Assembly: GCA_036346205.1 (NCBI GenBank)
Contig: JARFJB010001987.1
Coordinates: forward strand, 2,406,501-2,470,500
Source: Vesta saturnalis
Lineage: Eukaryota; Arthropoda; Insecta; Coleoptera; Lampyridae
Reading direction: 5' to 3'
Length of the DNA: 64,000 bases
Below are positions 23,401 through 36,192 of the stretch, piece after piece (within the stretch, counting starts at the first letter, position 1; each line of letters opens with the position of its first letter). The translations under genes were made by a program, and so were the position numbers. The notes under the pieces are model-generated. The model did not search any database and was not told the DNA's origin. It worked only from the letters and a program-made list of their open reading frames with translations.

Positions 23401-24020
23401 CCATTGTATCACACTTCAAAATAAATTAATCCAAAACCTTCTGAAATACACGGGTCGTCAAAACTTATTGAACACACCCTGTACAAATGACCATTTTCAA
23501 ATCGTAAAACGTTAACTTGAATACTTTTTAAGTATCCCTTGTATACCTGTAAATTTATATTTCTAACTGTTATAAAATTTTGAATTAAATAAATATTCCC
23601 AATTTAGAAAATTCTAAATAAAATAAACGAAATCGGTTTAACAATGAATTGTTATCTTAAAAAAATGTTCGTTAATTACGAATAATTCAAACGTAAAGCG
23701 GTTAGTGCTTGTATCATCAATAATATCTTTATATTTTATTAGTACTTTATCTTTAAAGTCGTATTTAGTCATTCATAAATAAGTTTAAACCTTAATACTT
23801 CAAAACCGTAATTTATGCTGAATAAAAAAAATAACTTTGTTAGTAGTGTTCTGTATAATATTTCAAAGCTAAAATGAAATTTTGTGATCGAACTGGCTCA
23901 TTACGCAATTTCCAATCAATCGTTAAATTCGAAAAGATGCAGATTACTTTCGCTTATCAGAAGGTGTAACCAGTTAAGCACACAATTGACGCCAATAAAC
24001 GACAAAATAAATTAAACGGT

Positions 24021-24024
<4 letters not shown>

Positions 24025-24091
<67 letters not shown>
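24025..24091 (+). repeat. (TA)n microsatellite
   Basis: About 33 uninterrupted TA units within repeat G copy 2. Confidence 0.97.
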
Positions 24092-24094
<3 letters not shown>

Positions 24095-24402
24095 ACAAAT
24101 TCCGCATGTAAATATATACAACAACGTGGTTTAAAAAAACCACCAAACATCAATATATTAAGACTAAAGTTACCCAATTCCTAAAACTAAAAACAACAAA
24201 ATAACTAAAGTTCAATTACCTTTTCTTCTTTGAATGAACCGTAATGAACGCAACAATAAAAAAAATGTAGGTACTTAAAAAATAATCGTGCTTGTCTCGG
24301 TTCAATAAAATTTAAATCTAATTCTTACGTATTACATTAATTAATCCTTTTTCGGTGTGGTAGTTGTAGTCCATATGAACTGCTTTCGGTAATCCTTTTT
24401 AA

Positions 24403-26689
24403 CGTTCCTGTACACGCGATTTATTTTATGACACAAATACACGCGTCGGTCCGAGAGACTGACTTGTAATAACATCAACTTAATACTAAATTTTAAATAC
24501 AGGTTCAATTTAAAATAAAACTATGTGATAACAGAACATATATTTTATTACATGGCATAAAAATAAAATAACATTCTAAAGTTAAAATGAAACTAATTCT
24601 AAATAAAATATATTTCAAAAGATAATATAAATTATTCGCTCTCAAAGCAATCCTCGTATATCATTTTTGCGTGTTCTAAACAAAAGTATTTTCCGCAGTT
24701 GTAGCGAGTTTTCCTATTTTTCTTCGAGGAGCAAAGTGTGCAACGACCTGGAGTAGAAGTGTTCATTACGGAAACCTGTTTACCAAGATCACATGTTTCT
24801 CGCAACCTTTCTCTTATCAATCTAGGTAAATATAAGTTTGTACCTCTTTGTTTCAAATGTGCATTCATCAAGCTTTTCTATGAAGTCTTTCCTCATTAGT
24901 TTAGAGTCTTTATTTTTTTACTATATAGAATTTTTATCCCCCTACATTGAGCAGACTGTAAAAAATTACCATCGGCCATCTGTTTGTACCCATAGCGCAG
25001 CCATACGTAGCGCATAGCTTATCAACAGCGTCTACTCCACCTTTAGTACTATTATAGCTTAGAATAATGTCGGGTAATGTCATTTCGTCTATGCTAGTGT
25101 CTACATGCATCGTAGATATAAGTAGCACATTTTTTTTTCTTTTTTGTAGTATAAGACACCAGTGTGCAATTTTCGTGGAAGCTAAAAATGCTAGAGCCGA
25201 CTTAGCGATTACCATGTAAAATCTGCTGAGGAATTTCTCTTTTGTTCTTCCGTGTTGTTCCAACCATGGTCAAGTTGTGTTTTTCAAGTAATGTCTTTGT
25301 AAGGTCAATACTTGTAAACCAATTGTCTTTAGTTACATTTCTCCCCGTCTGTGTTATTACTTTACACATCCTTTCAACAAGATATAATGGTTTATTTTCC
25401 ACATAGTATGGTCCTTCGGGTTATTTGCCGACGAATACTTCCATAATCATAGTATAAAACATTTTTGCATCTGTTACGGCAAACACTTTTATACTGTATT
25501 TATTTGGCTTAGAAGGTATATATTGTTTGAACTCACAGCGTCCTCGAAATGCTTCCAATTTTTCGTCAATGGTAACGTATGGAGATGGACTGTAATATTT
25601 TTCGAAAGAGCTATTCACTTCCTCAAATAATTCTCTAATTGGACTTAATTTATCGAACTTTGTTCTTTCTTTTCGCGTCTCTCGATCATCGAATCGCATG
25701 CATTTGAGAAGAAATGAAGATCTATTGACACTCATGGCTAAACGAAATATTTCGGCAGAAGAACCATTAGTTCTGAATAGGTCCCTTACATTCAAATGAC
25801 TGTTTTTTCTTACGCCCGCAAATAAAAGCAAACCAATAAGTGCCTGATTTCAACTTTATCTGTAGGCTTAGCATCTCTTTCACGAGCGTAATTGCTTGAT
25901 ACAGACTCTACATATTTATTTGTATTTGTAACGATAATATTCAAAACTTTATCAGTGAAAAAAAGTTAAAAAATACCTGAAGGTGTATTTACATTTTGCA
26001 ATCCTTTTACGCCACATTTTTCCGTGACTATATTCCTGCGTCGTGTACGTACAGCTTTTGTATGCGGAGATTTGTTCCACTTCGTCTTCTTATCTTTTCC
26101 AATAAAATGATTCATCATCGTAGGTTACTCGTCTGAATCAATTGAACTATCATTATTCTCATTGTCAGAATGAAACTCCTGTTCGGTGTCACTCATTTGT
26201 TCTTGAATTTCAATGTTATCCTCTATACTACTGTCAGTTTCGTCACATATTTCACCGTCCCTGAACTCTACTTCATTCCAGAGACTTTGTAGTCATGCCT
26301 TCTCTCGTCCATAATCTCCCATTTCGAAATTATCTATATAATAAATATGTAATAATATATAATAAAAACAAAATATATAGGTAATTTTTTGTTGTGATAA
26401 CAGAAAAATCTTTTCCATCACAAATCTCAAATAAACATATTCAAACTAGGCAGAATAAACACTTACGTAATACTTATTTATGTATATATAACGCGTCGGA
26501 CTGTCAGACCGAATATGTAAACACTTGTACACGTGTTGTTTTTACAACGATCTCTACGTTACTGCCATAAAACTTACAAAGTTTTGAGAAGGTATCGTGA
26601 TCATGCGCACTCAATGGTGTTTATTTTTCTGGTAATAAACAAACCAAGAATTCGTCGGTCTATGAGACCGACACACGTATATAGAAAGG
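24403..26689 (-). mobile_element. piggyBac-like element PB1
   Basis: TTAA flanks both edges (24399-24402 and 26690-26693), the family's target site. The inner termini read CGTTCCTGTACACG at the left and, in reverse, CCTTTCTATATACG at the right, matching at 10 of 14 positions. Subterminal palindromes of the form GTCGGTC-n5-GACCGAC lie at 24445-24463 and 26654-26672, with a third, weaker one at 26495-26511. The transposase pseudogene fills the middle on the minus strand. Total length is about 2.3 kb, normal for an autonomous piggyBac. Confidence 0.85.
24632..26322 (-). pseudogene. piggyBac transposase (PB1), inactivated
   Basis: In order from 26322: an acidic N-terminus (MSDTEQEFHSDNENNDSSID); the catalytic domain with the first aspartate in YVTIDEKLEAFRGRC; the second in VTKDNWFTS; the third in YNSTKGGVDAVDKL; and a C-terminal cysteine-rich domain with CTLCSSKK, CGKYFCLEHA and a final C. 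All three catalytic aspartates are still encoded. The gene is broken by an in-frame TAA after EVFVGK at about 25418, by a frameshift at 25150-25250 near a T-run, by a frameshift or loss near 24900, and by stops in the N-terminal part. The cysteine-rich domain is the part that in this family binds the subterminal repeats. Confidence 0.92.
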
Positions 26690-28439
26690 TTAAATCTATT
26701 ATGCACAAAACACAAGAGGTAGCCATATTCGCCCTACGCACTCGGCTGTAGTACTCAATAACACAGTGTCTATGGTTTGTTCACTCGCATACCGGATATA
26801 GGGGCCACCTTATGCTTTGATGTTTGCTTTTCAAAACGTTTAGACAATGAAAAATGCTTACTTTCATATACACATAAAGTTCTTATTTGCTCTTATACAA
26901 TCAATTTGATATTATTAACGATTGTACACATTCAATGTCAATGATGATCACCAATAACTTAACTAAATTTTACAAAATTCTCCTTCGGTCACTTAAATGG
27001 TTACCTTCGGTTCTCTTTATAATAATATTAGGTCATGCGTCCCACAGTTGAACATTGATAACAAAATATTTGCTATGTTAACTTCTAATCTGCCTAAGCA
27101 CTTTTTATTTCTTGATGAGAATCACTAATATTTTCCTTCAACTCACTCTATTAAATTATTTATTTGTGAATGTCTGTACGATTTGTCCCCTTATGGATTA
27201 ATTCTGTCGCTGAACATGCTCTGCTAAACTATAATTTTCACAAATAAACTCCCACACTAACCATTCTAATGGTTATAACGCGTGCGCGACCATTACTCAA
27301 GCTCTGATTGAACTATCTAAAATCTCTAACCAACCAGCTAACTCCTCAAATTTGACACACGCTTATGTACCTTCTGCCCGCCGTATTGTCAATACGTCAC
27401 AATAAATTCGCGTTAAAATCAAAATTCACCTATAACAATTGGGTATTTCGCGTATTCCTTTGTCGCGTCGAACCCAACGTGGAAGAAGACGCTAACGATG
27501 CGAAATAAACCTAGCCAACTTGAATTACTTTGTAAATTCACTAAAAACTTTCCGCAGAAATCATGCAATTACATTCTCACTAAAGATTAACCAGATTGGC
27601 GAATCTTATTCCCGAGCAATTTAGCGGAGTCCGTCACGTTCTATCACTTCATTCTTGAACATGCATCGATTTACCATTATTGCACCATATTACAAAATTT
27701 CTATAAACAAAAATCTACACCCATATTACTTACTTCACGTTAATAAAATATCAACATATCATAAGCTCACTTACTCATACGTCTACACCCATTTCTTTAG
27801 TTTAAGTTCCTCCATACACAGTAGCAAAAAGACCAGTAGTTTTACCAGTGCCGTATCAATCAAAATTTACTCAAAGCATTATTTCTCAACGAAATTTAAC
27901 CCTTTTAACACGAAAATATTTCTATAGCATTCAAACACGATAACCAATGCCTCACTAAATTCCAGTGGCGTATCAATTATAGCAACTAACATTACGCATA
28001 CACAAAAAAAATTCTTTTCATGCAAACTCACTTCAGATACATTTAAAACACGTTACATACGTTATCAAAATACTACATATACACGGTGCATCAAAATGAC
28101 CTTACAAATAGCCCAGTTCGCTTGAGCTCTAGCAAACGTAACTTCAAAGCCTACTAATTTCATATTAGAGATTAAAGATAGCGCTATAAGCCTGGAAACA
28201 ATTGAAAATCGCGTGTTTCTGTTTACACCGAAAAATTTATCTTAAAAAAGTGTTTCAATAATGTAAAGGCTTAATAGCGGTCGCGTTAGGCGTTATCAAG
28301 TTATTGAGGAACAGTGAAATTGATAAATTTTGGTTTTTTAAAAAATCTTAAAATTGAAAAAGTTAGGGTGAATTTGAAATGAGATTTGTTGTGAGCACTG
28401 AATTCTGCAAAACTTTCCGAATTTAACCGTTGCCATATC

Positions 28440-28770
28440 TCTTCTAATAACCCAGACACCAATTGTGATCATCGAAATGTCCTGACTAACTCACTGACTG
28501 ACTGATATATCAACGCACAGTCTAAACCGCTTCTCCTAAAGACATGAGATTTGGAGTGTGTATTCTTTGTGAAGTGTAGGTATCCACTAAGAAAGGGTTT
28601 TTCGAAATTCTATACATAAGAGGGTGAAATACGTGTTGAATTTTTTCGTGTAACTTTTTATTCTATGGGTCGATTGACTCAAAAATTGGTACAAATACTC
28701 TTCAATTAAAGTTATGAGACAAATGTGAATTTAAATATCCCCCCCCCCCACCATTCCTGAGATGGCAGCA
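28440..28770. repeat. Probable dispersed repeat with GACTGACTGA word
   Basis: The text CACTGACTGACTGATATATC, followed by CACAGTCTAAACCG and a stretch about a value 'GAAGTGTAGGTATCCACTAAG', looks like a repeat often seen in insect genomes. This is recollection, not a search. It ends in a run of C at 28740-28749. No coding capacity was recognised. Confidence 0.3.
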
Positions 28771-30059
28771 ATGCGCGACGGGTACGGCTATGACCAATTT
28801 TTGTTTAACAACTATTTACGAAAGCTATACTAAATACACTTATCCGCAAACTTATTACCGTCAAATGTTGCAATTGTTATTCAATAATAACAAGTGAGAT
28901 CTTAAGCTGCCTAGATACTATATTTCATGAATTAAAACTGAAAATTACAAGTAATAGTAAAAAGTAAAAAGTGGAATTATATTTGCAAAATTAATCCTAT
29001 CAACTATTAATATTAACTGAATGTTATTTTCTAAATAATTGTACTATAAATATCGTTAAAAATATTATAAAAATTAATAATTATTGTCTAAATGTAATAG
29101 AAAATTATATCATTATATAATTATGCACACGTACACCTAATAATAAAGATGTTTTCCGTTTTATAAATTAAAATTAACCAAAATAAAAATTAGTGCAAAA
29201 ATTAATTTTGATAGCTTTGGATTATAGTACGTAAACAAAACTGATTGTTGGAGTGTTACGTACTGAGCTGAATTGAACAGCTCCATTATAATCGACAAAG
29301 GAGGCCAAGCTGAAAATTAAATGCTGAGCTTGAAGCAAATTTTAATAATTCTTTGTTTACTTTTCGCGTGCTTAAATTACAAAATAAATTGCAAGTAAAA
29401 ACCCTTCATTTTAAAATATGCACCATATTATTATGGTACCAGTAAAATTCGGTGATGATAGTGTGTAAATTTATCGTAAAGCGTTGTATGGAACGTGACA
29501 AAAGTTGATTGTATGGATTATCTATAATTAAGCTATTTACCATTTAAATGGTTGAAATTATCATATTTGCCCACATTCTTTTTGAAGTGTAATAAAGGTA
29601 ATCCTAAAGCGAAATTAAAACATAAAAAATCAAACATTTGTGCTTGACGTATTTAAAAGAAACATTTTGTAATTCTCTTCGAATGAATCTGTTTTACCTT
29701 CAAAGTTTAAAGTTTGTACAGAAAGGAATTTGATTCTGACTTGAGGATGACCACTAAGAAATTGCTTTCAAATCAATTTATAAATGTTTTGAGGGACAAG
29801 AAACTTTTTCAAGATTGAAACTTTGTTATCTCAATTACATTCCTATCTCAAATTAGTGATTTTATTGTAAAATTTTCAACAAATACCTTTTACAAATAGT
29901 TTTCAACTCAAAGTAAGTTAAATCTAAAAATATTTATAATCGTTTCCAAACAATTATGTAACAATTTTGACCTCAAAAACAAATAGCTTCGATGTTCGCA
30001 TTTCGAAGTGAAAGGGTCACCTTTAAAATGTAAGATAAATTAGTCAATTTTCAAAAAGT
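28771..30059. other. AT-rich non-coding stretch
   Basis: No conserved frames, RNA genes or terminal repeats were recognised on either strand. Confidence 0.4.
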
Positions 30060-30560
30060 ATGAGGGACAGTTCGTGTTTGCTGTTAGGAATTCCGTAGGT
30101 CAACAATCAGATTCAGTCGCTGCTCACCCTTCCAGTCCGAACACAGAGCAGCGACGCACCATCGGCCGTCATTACGCGGAAGAGACAACGCCCTAAAAGC
30201 ACACGACCAGGACCACTGTAGAAGACGCCGTCCCGCCAGCCGACACACAGCCAGCACCCCGTCGATGTACACCACCACACACACCATAGACGGAAGAAGC
30301 GAAGAAGATGGCCGCCCCGGATCCATCAGCCCGACGTCTTCGTGACGCAGAAGAGGAGGTCGAAACCCCGAACCGACCGGACCAAATGCGCCAACACAGT
30401 GACCGCCGACTGAGGCGCTTTCTTCAACCTGGACCTGGAGGTTCCAATATGGAAAAGACCCTACCTGTCATTCGCAAGGTGGCAGTTACACTAGCTGAGA
30501 CTAGAACTGCGACTGACCTGTAGGGAGTAATCTACGGTAAGTAGTCAAGTAGATAATCCC
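30060..30560 (+). other. GC-rich island with small ORF and donor-like site
   Basis: This ~500-bp segment is visibly richer in G, C and CpG than everything around it. On the plus strand an ATG at 30308, in the context AAGAAGATGGCC, opens a 71-codon frame (MAAPDPSARRLRDAEEEVET and onward) ending TAG at 30523. Fourteen bases later stands ACG-GTAAGT (GT at 30537-30538), a strong splice-donor match. It could be the promoter and first exon of a host gene whose later exons lie elsewhere, or a GC-rich TE 5' region. The minus strand is also open, so coding is not proven. Confidence 0.35.
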
Positions 30561-30859
30561 ACTATTCGAGTAGCATAGAAAGGTTTGACGCGAAGATTGG
30601 TACTCAAGGTTAAGTACATTGTGTCGATTTTCATATGTTCTGTTTAACTGACAACCGTGCTGTAGCAACCTAGTTAGTACAGTACAGTATTCATAATCCA
30701 TGACAAAAACAACATGAACAACAATGTTGTCAACTGGCATAACATAACCCCTACAATACACAACAAATCAAAATCCAAGTGCGAAAGGAGGAAGAGACGC
30801 TCAAACTGCACGCAACAACATCTGGGCATATTATATTTATTGTATTGACATGTTATATA

Positions 30860-33342
30860 CAAGGTGTCCCAGAAAGGTCTTTACAACGTTCTTCCACATA
30901 AAGTACACCTCAAAATAAGTCGATTTAACTAAACTTACCTTAGTCAAGAAGCTGATAATAACCGAGCTACAGGGTGTCAAAGTTGAACAAATAAATCACA
31001 TCTTTGGACTGATTCGAACTAATTTCACGAAAACTTTTCTAAACGGGGGTTTCTTAAATTTATGAACAATTTTGTTGTATCTCCTAGAGGGCGCTACAAA
31101 CGGCGATTAGGAGACTTTAAAATCACTATAACTTTTTTGTGCTACGGTGTATGCCATTTCGGGCGTAACAAATCTTCTTCCCTATATTTTCCAGTTAAGA
31201 AATGTATACATTTTCCGATAAAAACGCCTCTGAAGCTGATGACGCATTGTGACGGTCTTTTCGTCAGCCCTGCTGTTTGGGATCATTTTGTAACAGTGGT
31301 ACTACTATTTTGCTTGCATACACCTGGCTACAAAGAATAATATTTGGGGTTCTTTTCAGTCTCTTATAATTTCAAAATCATTGAATAAAAATTTTATACT
31401 GTTTTTATGAAAATGTGAAATGATTACCTTTCAATTTTAACTAAACTTTACTTTTATTGTTATCACCTTTCTGTTTGAGTAAATGAACTTCAGTAATTGC
31501 TTAACAAATTTCTATTCCCTTTTATCGGGACGCTCCAGCTAGCTCAATAATATAATAAATGGCTGTTGTTATCACTTATTAAAATTATCCTCAGTCTAAT
31601 GTTATTAATTACCTGTATTTTGTAGTTAATTCTACTTGCTTCCTTCAGTATTTACGTACTCAGTGTTTGTAAAAGCTTTTTAATATTTTTAATAGTCAGT
31701 AATAAAAATAAACCAAAAGTGATACCCAGTTAATTAAACCAAAATTCGAAATGTAGACTATTTTGTTTATAGTATTATATAAAAATCAATTCTAATTCTA
31801 AGTTAGTATTTCTTAATAATAATATGCAGAAACAAGCATTTATCAATGATGAGCGAAATATATTTTCGTTCAGAATTGGTATTTAAATATAAATTCAAAA
31901 AGTAATAAAACGCGACAAGGTTTTTTTTATTTACACTATAATAAATCTTACTTGTTCATCACTTCGTTCGAGCTGGTGACATAATTCTTGCGCTTCCGGC
32001 TGACAATTTGAGGCGTCGTATATGTTGATGACGTTCTTTGTCGCCAAGCTGGGTCCACTCTCCTTTATTTTCTCAATCTTTTCTTATACCTTTGTTATGG
32101 ATGAATACTATTCTAATTTTCTTTTCCACAATTTAGTAATTTTTGTACATAACTGCTTGATATATTAAAAATTTCCAGTTTTTACTTAATTGTATTGATC
32201 TATTACACTGTATCGATTGCTTATTTTACTTTTATCGCTCGCTATTGACTCACCAACTCGGAGCACATTCTATACGCACCTAAAACGCGATTTAAAATTA
32301 TTGCATAATCTTTTTTATTATTACCTACTTGATAACATGTACACTTCAATACGCATTAGTTTTTCCTTGCATTAATAAGGAAAATATCACCGTTTGGTTA
32401 CTTTCAACCAATTCTGATCGCTTACTTAATGCGACTGACTAAAAAATACACGTCATTTTGGCAGCGTTTCTATTTGCTCCCTTTTACAAAACAGTAATCA
32501 CCCGCAAATTGCCGCGGTTATTTAGAAGGTTTTTAACTTAATATGTCAATACTCGTCGAAACAAACTCAAGCTTCTCAACTGCGCCAAATTAGAATTTCT
32601 AATGCATCCATTACAGCATTTAATTGTCAAGGTGATTCGAAAGCCATTACAAAATATTGTACTTTTTTCTTGGAGCATTTGGAAAATGTAAATGATATTT
32701 TGTAGTTAAAAAATAAGATAAAAGCAATTTTAACACAAAAATTAAACTGAAAACAAATGACAATACAAAAATATGTCATAAAAACTGTTCAAAATGCCCG
32801 TTGTTTTCACACATTTAAAGACTTACACGACGCAGAAAATTAAAATTAATCCTCTGCATAATTTTTTCATCATCTCGAAAATTGTTTGCTGCATCCTAAA
32901 TACGCAATATAGCAATGGAGAATATATCGATATGTTATTGGTTTTTGGATATTGTCAAGGAAATAGCGGAGTGTGTCAGAGTTCACAATGTGCAAAATCT
33001 TTTACGTATGCCCAAGTCTTCAAAAAAAAAAAAAAAAAATTACACTTTGTAATAGTTTTCAACTCACTTCAGTTTCAGATGCTTTTTTCTTAGAAATGGC
33101 TGTTTCTAGCGACATTAATAAAAACCTAAATTGACATTCACCGTGGCACAAAAAATGAGATTGTGATTTTAAAGCCTTCTAATCGTCGCTTGTGCGCCTT
33201 TTAGGGGACACCAAGATCGTTCACAAATTTGAATTTCTCATTCCAAGAAACTCCTGTTTGACACCATGTAGCTCGGTTATTATCAACTTTGGGACTAAGG
33301 TAAGTTTAGTTAAATCGACTTAATTCGATCCTGGGATCTCTG
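30860..33342 (-). mobile_element. DUF4817-type transposon with ~300-bp inverted ends, decayed
   Basis: The left edge is TA-CAAGGTGTCCCAG and the right edge, in reverse, is TA-CAGAGATCCCAG. Inverted similarity continues over 30905-31235 and 33065-33325. One shared block reads GTCGATTTAACTAAACTTAC, and another is around GTAGCACAAAAAA (left, reversed) and GTGGCACAAAAAA (right). Only the transposase C-terminus survives (32776-32905). The interval 31240-32770 is unassigned and may be a later insertion. Confidence 0.65.
32776..32905 (-). pseudogene. C-terminal stub of DUF4817-type transposase
   Basis: The minus-strand text reads DAANNFRDDEKIMQRINFNF, then LRRVSL, and ends CENNGHFEQFL before TGA at 32778-32776. 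The C-x-x-N-N-G-H-F-E-x tail is the family's usual ending. The catalytic part is gone, because the right inverted arm starts less than 200 bp upstream. Confidence 0.65.
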
Positions 33343-33350
<8 letters not shown>

Positions 33351-33392
<42 letters not shown>

Positions 33393-33399
33393 CACACGC

Positions 33400-33467
<68 letters not shown>

Positions 33468-33500
33468 TTGTGCGCGCGTGCGTGCGTGCGTACGTGCGCT
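33351..33500 (+). repeat. Compound microsatellite (CA)n-(TA)n-(GCGT)n
   Basis: About 50 bp of CA-type repeats are followed by about 60 bp of TA and then by GCGCGTGCGTGCGTGCGT. The block lies immediately outside the right end of the element that stops at 33342. Confidence 0.95.
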
Positions 33501-33619
33501 CTAAATTTGCCCCAAATTCCAGCATTGTTGCTAAACTTTGCATGTTGTCAACTTTCTGAATTTATCGAGAACAATTTTTTAGTGAAATAAACAAATACGA
33601 ATTTTAAAAATCATATTGA

Positions 33620-34473
33620 TTACTTATTTCTTATCGTTTCCATTATTATACAATCCCATTCTTGCTCTAATGCGCCTATCATTTCTGCGTGACTTCCCAC
33701 TTCCACAGGGTTCATATCCAGGGTTCTCGCAGGCTACTGTAATGTGGTGATATCCGTAGCTTCTAAGAAGTTTCGCGCTATTGCTGCGGTGTGTGGTCGG
33801 GTGTTACCCTACATCAATATAAAAGTACTGCCCACTAACTCTATGTGAGGACAGACATAGACATACCGCTGTAAAATCCAGATTTGGGCTGTCATCGACA
33901 GCCTCACCGGAAAAATATGAAACGTGTATTTTTCCATTCATTGAAAGCCACACCATAGCCGACCCACCATTAAAAACTGTTTCATTTTGTTATTAAATTC
34001 CGATTAAGCCCTCCACCTGTCCTTCTCGACATTCTTCTTCTTTCATCCACCATGTTACGTTAAAACCTTGGAATATTCCATTCTCCATGATTTTCAACGA
34101 AATTTCTTCATCACTATGTTCCGTCTGTAATTTAGAACCTTTTGCAGGTTTCTTATCCTTCAAATTAACGTCTTTTAGACGTCTACATGTCTGCTTACTT
34201 ACTCCAACACCACTAATTTGGGGAAGATCCTGCTGAGGATTTACCACAGAATTTGACCGATTCCGTTCAATCCGCAATCTCAAGAAGCGATCATGTTTTG
34301 GATAATTTTTCGAGGACGACCAGACCTTACCTCACGAGCAGTGCGTCCTGTTTATTTGTACTTGAGCACTTGCTTCATGGACTCCCACTACTACTCACAT
34401 CGTTTACTAAAGTAACTGATCTTGCTATTTGTTCAGGACTTATTTGAGGCATTTTATGCAATTTTAGAGACAT
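33620..34473 (-). pseudogene. Tc1-like transposase, decayed
   Basis: A start at 34473 reads MSLKLHKMPQISPEQIARSV, then T-L-V-N-D, the N-terminal helix-turn-helix of Tc1-like transposases. A second DNA-binding part appears as GVSKQTCRRLKDVNLKDKKP followed by A-K-G. The core follows in changing frames: FNGGSAMVW, a degraded second-acid region around TRPHT with AKLLRS, and GALEQEWDCIIMETIRNK before TAA at 33622-33620. Many stops and frameshifts are present. The first acidic site is not legible. Confidence 0.75.
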
Positions 34474-34832
34474 CTTTTTTATTAATTAATTAATTACACA
34501 ACGTATGGAGGAATACAACAAATTAATTGCTATGGCATTGTGATCCTATACTGAAATAAACTCAAGGTTTCAGCAAAATTAGGGATACATCAATGAACAA
34601 ATAGCAGAATGCTCGTAAAAGAAGAGTGTTTCATATAGAGTGTAACCACTTTCTACACCATAGCTTGCTTAACACACAAAGTAAGTCAAAAATTAAGAAA
34701 AAAATAAGGTTTGAGGGTTTCCACTATCGTCTCGGAGGTTTTGAAAAAATTCCATCCTTTTCTAATTTTTTTTTTAAGGAATAAAAGAAATTAAATATCA
34801 GCCCACTGGTTTGCAAAATATAAGACATTAAA

Positions 34833-34865
34833 GTCAAGTGCGTTACTTTTTTGGAACTGAGTGTA
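34833..34865 (-). repeat. Right terminal repeat of the Tc1-like element
   Basis: In reverse it reads TACACTCAGTTCC then AAAAAAGTAACGCACTTGAC, with the CAGTTCC-type start and TA common for Tc1 ends. It lies about 390 bp upstream of the transposase start, as in elements of this type. The other end was not found and is probably lost near the microsatellite at 33351-33500. Confidence 0.5.
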
Positions 34866-35981
34866 GTAAGTGAAGAAGGGTCCTGCACCTAAAAATATCT
34901 GGTATGGACCAACCATAAAGTGGAAATTAAAATAAATTAATTAACACATCTTTTGGGATAATTGTGAACATCTATTGGAGTATGTTCACAATCAAAACAG
35001 GCAACCTTGTAAAAACAAAAATAATTTATGTCAGATGGTCGTTTAAATATCTGGAACACGGCCTTCCAACCTAAAAAATGGAAATTAAAAGAAATGAAAT
35101 AATTTTAGTAACAATTTTTTAGGAGATTTCTGCTGCCTCTTTTATAATAAGTTCATTACGAGAATAGGCAACACCCTAAAAACTAAAACTATTTATTTAT
35201 ATGAATATGAAGTTTGTAACGGGTATCAGATGTATGGAAATCACTTGCATTTAGTTTCTTAACGGAGTAAAGCGGATGCTTCGGTAGTAATGCAATATAA
35301 TAGCTTCATTTCGTTTAGAAGCAACGTTTATTCAAATTTAAATTAATATACTCACAGAAAAATCTGCAAATACTTTTCGCAATTCCAATATATCATAAAA
35401 CTGTAAGGTGGTACAATTCTGACTTTATCTTTAGAATTGAGTACTACTTTATTTTTAATATTTATGTTTCTCGACTCAAAGGTGCAATATGCAAACAATT
35501 TGTAAACATTATGCAACATTTTACAAAATTTGTAAGGGACTAAACTACTATACGTACATTAAATAGTCTGCAAATAACATGCTTTCTAATTTATATTGGT
35601 GATTTGATAATCGATTTTGCTGGGTTAGGTAGGTTCATATACATTCAATAGTGCAAATTAAAACGATTATGAAATAAAAGCTCCAAGTAACATTTACGCA
35701 ATTGTTTATAACAAATTACTGCGTAGAGATACATTAGGTGAGGTGTGACCCTCCCAAGATAGAAATGATGTAGGAGGCCATTTTATCATTTTAAATTTCC
35801 TCATTAGATCAACCAAAAATACGCGCGTTGGGAAGGCTTGGCTGTATCAGAGATTTTCAGAAGACCAAAGTTAGACCTCAATTGACAACTGCGCGAGATT
35901 GTTGATAAGCGAGCTCTTGTGGCCAGTTTAAGAAGACGAACATAAAAATTTACAATTTTACCTTTCAACCTACATATACAA
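34866..35981. other. AT-rich non-coding stretch
   Basis: Nothing was recognised on either strand apart from scattered A/T runs. Confidence 0.4.
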
Positions 35982-36002
35982 ATGCCTGCGTCTACGTCGG
36001 CT

Positions 36003-36038
<36 letters not shown>

Positions 36039-36136
36039 ACTGCGTTTGCGTCTGCGTCCGCATCGGCGTGCGCGTCTGCGTCCGCGTCCGCGTTCGCGTC
36101 TGGGTCTCCGTCCGCACCTGCGTCTGCGTCTGCGTA

Positions 36137-36192
<56 letters not shown>

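Larger units (their letters stand above)
23530..28112 (-). repeat. Dispersed repeat G, copy 2, inverted, interrupted by piggyBac PB1
   Basis: The reverse complement of 28112-26694 followed by 24398-23530 matches 2840-4550 in order. Blocks include 28112-27950 with 2840-3000, 27010-26780 with 3535-3830, 24340-24090 with 3850-4060, and 24020-23540 with 4078-4546. The piggyBac element at 24403-26689 sits inside. A (TA)n tract (24025-24091) lies in the region matching ATACATATCC in copy 1. About 150 bp next to the piggyBac are missing from copy 1. Confidence 0.65.

Noticed and set aside
26533..26751. Plus-strand ORF at the 5' end of PB1
   Set aside because: It crosses the TTAA edge and the terminal palindrome of PB1, so it is a chance frame in the element end.
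28740..28750. C-run as a G-quadruplex or functional site
   Set aside because: A single homopolymer of about ten C without further runs nearby. No support for a role.
31950..32080. Minus-strand exon-like segment (frame with NVINIYDASNCQPEAQELCH, then GTAAGA)
   Set aside because: It looks exon-like and ends at a donor match. However, it lies between the two arms of the element at 30860-33342, its upstream side is purine-rich with no acceptor, and it has no ATG. A TE origin is more likely than a host exon.
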